A DNA stretch of 64,000 bases from Planctomycetota bacterium (GTDB lineage: Bacteria; Planctomycetota; UBA1135; UBA2386), in assembly GCA_020849665.1 (NCBI GenBank), contig JADLFX010000014.1:1-64000 (forward strand), given 5' to 3'. Positions within the stretch are counted from its first letter, which is position 1, and every line of letters starts with the position of its first letter. The position numbers and the translations under genes were made by a program. A model generated the notes under the pieces. That model was not told where the DNA came from and ran no database searches. It saw only the letters and a program-made list of their open reading frames with translations. Positions 62,200-64,000 of the stretch are shown piece by piece.

Positions 62200-64000
62200 T
62201 CAGCCTGACGGCTGCACCTGGCGAGTTTCATCTGATTTCGCCAGCCTGTATCGAGCCCCCCGGCGCTTCCCGATCCGAACGATGAACCCGCGCTCGAGCA
62301 GGTCGGCCAGGTCGCGGAGTGCGGTGCGAGGACTCACGCCCCCGCGCTCCACGTAGTCCGCGGTCGCGAGCGTTTCGCTCTGGCGGATGAGATCCAGGAG
62401 CGCTCGCAGACGCTGCGGGAGTTCCGGCCCCGGCGTGCTCGGCCTGGGGAGCAACGGATCGCCCTGGGACGGACGCTCCGGCGACGCCGCGGCCCTGGAT
62501 CCCGAAGGGTCCACGGGATCCGGAATCGCGGCGGCCCCGGCCGGGATCGCCTCCGCGGGAGGGGGCGCTCGATCCGCACCGGGCACCGTCTCCTGGCGCG
62601 GTGCCGCCTCGACGGGCCCGGCCAGAGGGACCTGCAACAGGGTCTGGAGATCCTCGGTGTCGACCACCGTCCCCCGTGCCAACACCATGCTGCGCAGCAC
62701 CACGTTGCGCAGCTCGCGGATGTTGCCCGGCCAGGAATGCCGGAACAGCACGTCGAGCGCGTCGGGAGTGAAGCCGGTGACCTGGGTGTCCCCGGCGGCC
62801 ACGGCCTCGCGACGGAAGAGCTCGACCAGCGCGGGGATCTCCTGCTTGCGGGCCCGCAGCGGCGGCACGGTCACGACCACTCCAGTGAGTCGGTAGTAGA
62901 GGTCCTCGCGGAAACTCCCCTGGGCGACCATCTGCCTCAGGTTGCGGTTGGTGGCCGCGATGACGCGGACGTCGACGGCCACCGGTGCCGTGCCACCGAT
63001 CCGGTCCACCTCCTTCTCCTGCAGGACCCGCAGCAGCTTCACCTGCACCTCCAGGGGGATCTCGCCGATCTCGTCCAGGAAGATCGTGCCGCCATGCGCT
63101 TGCTCGAAGCGGCCCGCGCGCCGCGCCACGGCGCCGGTGAAGGCTCCCTTCTCGTGCCCGAAGAGCTCCGCCTGGAGCAGCGTCTCGGGGATCGCGGCGC
63201 AGTGCACCTTGATCAGGGGGCCCTCGCTGCGCCGGCTCAGTCGGTGGATCACGTTGGTGAGCACCTCCTTGCCTGTGCCGGTCTCGCCCTCGAGCAGGAT
63301 GGAGAGGTCCGTGGGCGCCACCTTCTCCAGGGTGCGGAGCACCTGCTGGATCGCGGGCGAACCCAGCACCATGGAGGGATCCTCGAACCGTGCCCCCGGA
63401 TCGGTTCCCGCCGGGAGACGCGCAGGCCGCGCCTGATCGAGTTCCTCCTCGACCGCCTGGAACAGGAATTCGGCGCTCGGCGCGCTCTCCGGAAACACCG
63501 CGCACCCACCGAGCACGCGCGGAGGCGGGGTACCGGGCGCCGCCCCCTCGAGAGCCGCGACGGCGGCGACCACCTCGCGCAGCCGGGCCCGGGCTCCGGC
63601 CTCGTCCAGGTCGCGCAGCAGGAACTGGAACTCGCCGGCCTGGACCCGCCCGAGGACCAGATCCTCGGGCAATCCGCGCCGCAGGGCTCCCGCCAGCCGT
63701 TCCATCCAGCGGTCGAAGCGCTCCCGGCCAACGGCCTCGATCGCGTGCGGCGCATCGGCGAGTCGCAGCGCCAGGAGCGCGAGGCTGCGGCCCTCGGCCC
63801 GGGCCCGGGCCACGTCCTGGGTGGCGCGGCGGCGGAACGGCTCGCTGAGCAGGGCCCCGGTGTGCGGGTCGTGGATGGCATGCCGGTACAGGCGCGCGTT
63901 CTCGATCGCCGAGGCGGTGTGCGAAGCCACCGCGGACAGGAGTTCGGCGTTCACCTCCGCCGGCACCTCGGCCGCGAAGAGGAGGAGGATGCAGCCGAGG
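62200..64000 (-). CDS. Sigma-54-dependent activator: GAF, degenerate GGDEF, AAA+, winged helix; 5' end beyond window
   Basis: About 600 residues visible, N-terminus missing at the right edge. The order is: the end of a GAF domain (ASHTASAIENARLYRHAIHD), then a GGDEF-like domain whose active motif reads AGEFQF. The AAA+ core follows with Walker A GETGTGKE, the sigma-54-contact loop GAFTGA, Walker B GGTIFLDEIGE and IAATNRNL. After a Pro/Ala linker the C-terminus (about the last 80 residues) is a winged-helix domain (TADYVERGGVSPRTALRDLADLLERG) instead of the usual Fis-type helix-turn-helix. It remodels sigma-54 polymerase at promoters, most likely the one 151 bases downstream of its stop. Confidence 0.9.
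   Translation of the reverse strand, partial: LGCILLLFAAEVPAEVNAELLSAVASHTASAIENARLYRHAIHDPHTGALLSEPFRRRATQDVARARAEGRSLALLALRLADAPHAIEAVGRERFDRWMERLAGALRRGLPEDLVLGRVQAGEFQFLLRDLDEAGARARLREVVAAVAALEGAAPGTPPPRVLGGCAVFPESAPSAEFLFQAVEEELDQARPARLPAGTDPGARFEDPSMVLGSPAIQQVLRTLEKVAPTDLSILLEGETGTGKEVLTNVIHRLSRRSEGPLIKVHCAAIPETLLQAELFGHEKGAFTGAVARRAGRFEQAHGGTIFLDEIGEIPLEVQVKLLRVLQEKEVDRIGGTAPVAVDVRVIAATNRNLRQMVAQGSFREDLYYRLTGVVVTVPPLRARKQEIPALVELFRREAVAAGDTQVTGFTPDALDVLFRHSWPGNIRELRNVVLRSMVLARGTVVDTEDLQTLLQVPLAGPVEAAPRQETVPGADRAPPPAEAIPAGAAAIPDPVDPSGSRAAASPERPSQGDPLLPRPSTPGPELPQRLRALLDLIRQSETLATADYVERGGVSPRTALRDLADLLERGFIVRIGKRRGARYRLAKSDETRQVQPSG

Noticed and set aside
1..64000. CRISPR arrays, transposases or prophage genes
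   Set aside because: No spaced direct repeats, IS transposase motifs or phage structural genes were seen in any frame.

Overview
The window is very GC-rich, densely packed chromosomal DNA, with genes joined by 4-base ATGA/GTGA overlaps and frequent GTG starts. The content suggests a Planctomycetota-like heterotroph. The pointers are many exported proteins with Pro/Ala linkers, families of secreted amidohydrolases beside a TolB-like propeller, an ECF sigma factor with a large membrane-anchored extension, several carboxypeptidase-regulatory-like domains, and a C-terminal module on the propeller protein of a type I associate with that phylum. This placement is inference; no rRNA is present.

Layout. 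1-4.7 kb: the 5' part of leuS (running off the left edge), a small membrane protein, a methyltransferase/ferredoxin pair, and an exported propeller protein. 4.7-5.1 kb: a divergent intergenic region with a long inverted repeat and an operator-like dyad. 5.1-18.5 kb: nine consecutive exported genes carrying ten amidohydrolase-type domains, most of which have lost the metal-binding HxH motif. This is the most unusual locus in the window. 18.6-20.6 kb: an NTF2-like protein and an exported Ig-like protein. 20.7-24.2 kb: fused isobutyryl-CoA mutase IcmF. 24.3-26.6 kb: two envelope proteins. 26.8-32.3 kb: a membrane protein followed by heterodimeric methylmalonyl-CoA mutase and its MeaB GTPase.

32.3-39.3 kb: a minus-strand tripartite RND (Cus/Czc-like) efflux operon with a His-rich lipoprotein and a Cys/His-rich membrane protein. 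39.4-42.8 kb: a quinone oxidoreductase and the ECF sigma fusion. 42.8-49.4 kb: a minus-strand cluster (thiolase, hydroxyacyl-CoA dehydrogenase, two acyl-CoA dehydrogenases, SppA protease, NYN/OST-HTH protein) behind a good housekeeping promoter. 49.6-51.2 kb: endonuclease III, a ZIP transporter, tRNA-Ala(CGC). 51.5-55.2 kb: a MinD/FlhG-like ATPase, an HU protein, a nitrilase-family amidase, an RpoD-like sigma factor. 55.5-58 kb: a membrane-anchored exported protein, Mrp ATPase and a DUF1858 CxxC protein. 58-64 kb: GspK-like and secretin (GspD-like) secretion genes and an OmpH-like protein behind a near-consensus sigma-54 promoter, with a sigma-54 activator (truncated at the right edge) immediately upstream.

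Functionally, the acyl-CoA genes, the two B12 mutases and MeaB point to oxidation of short or branched acyl chains feeding propionyl/methylmalonyl-CoA to succinyl-CoA. The sigma-54 activator and the secretion genes look like one regulatory unit. The amidohydrolase array looks like a periplasmic system in which a few catalytic members are accompanied by many pseudoenzymes. All calls come from reading motifs and translations; no searches were run.
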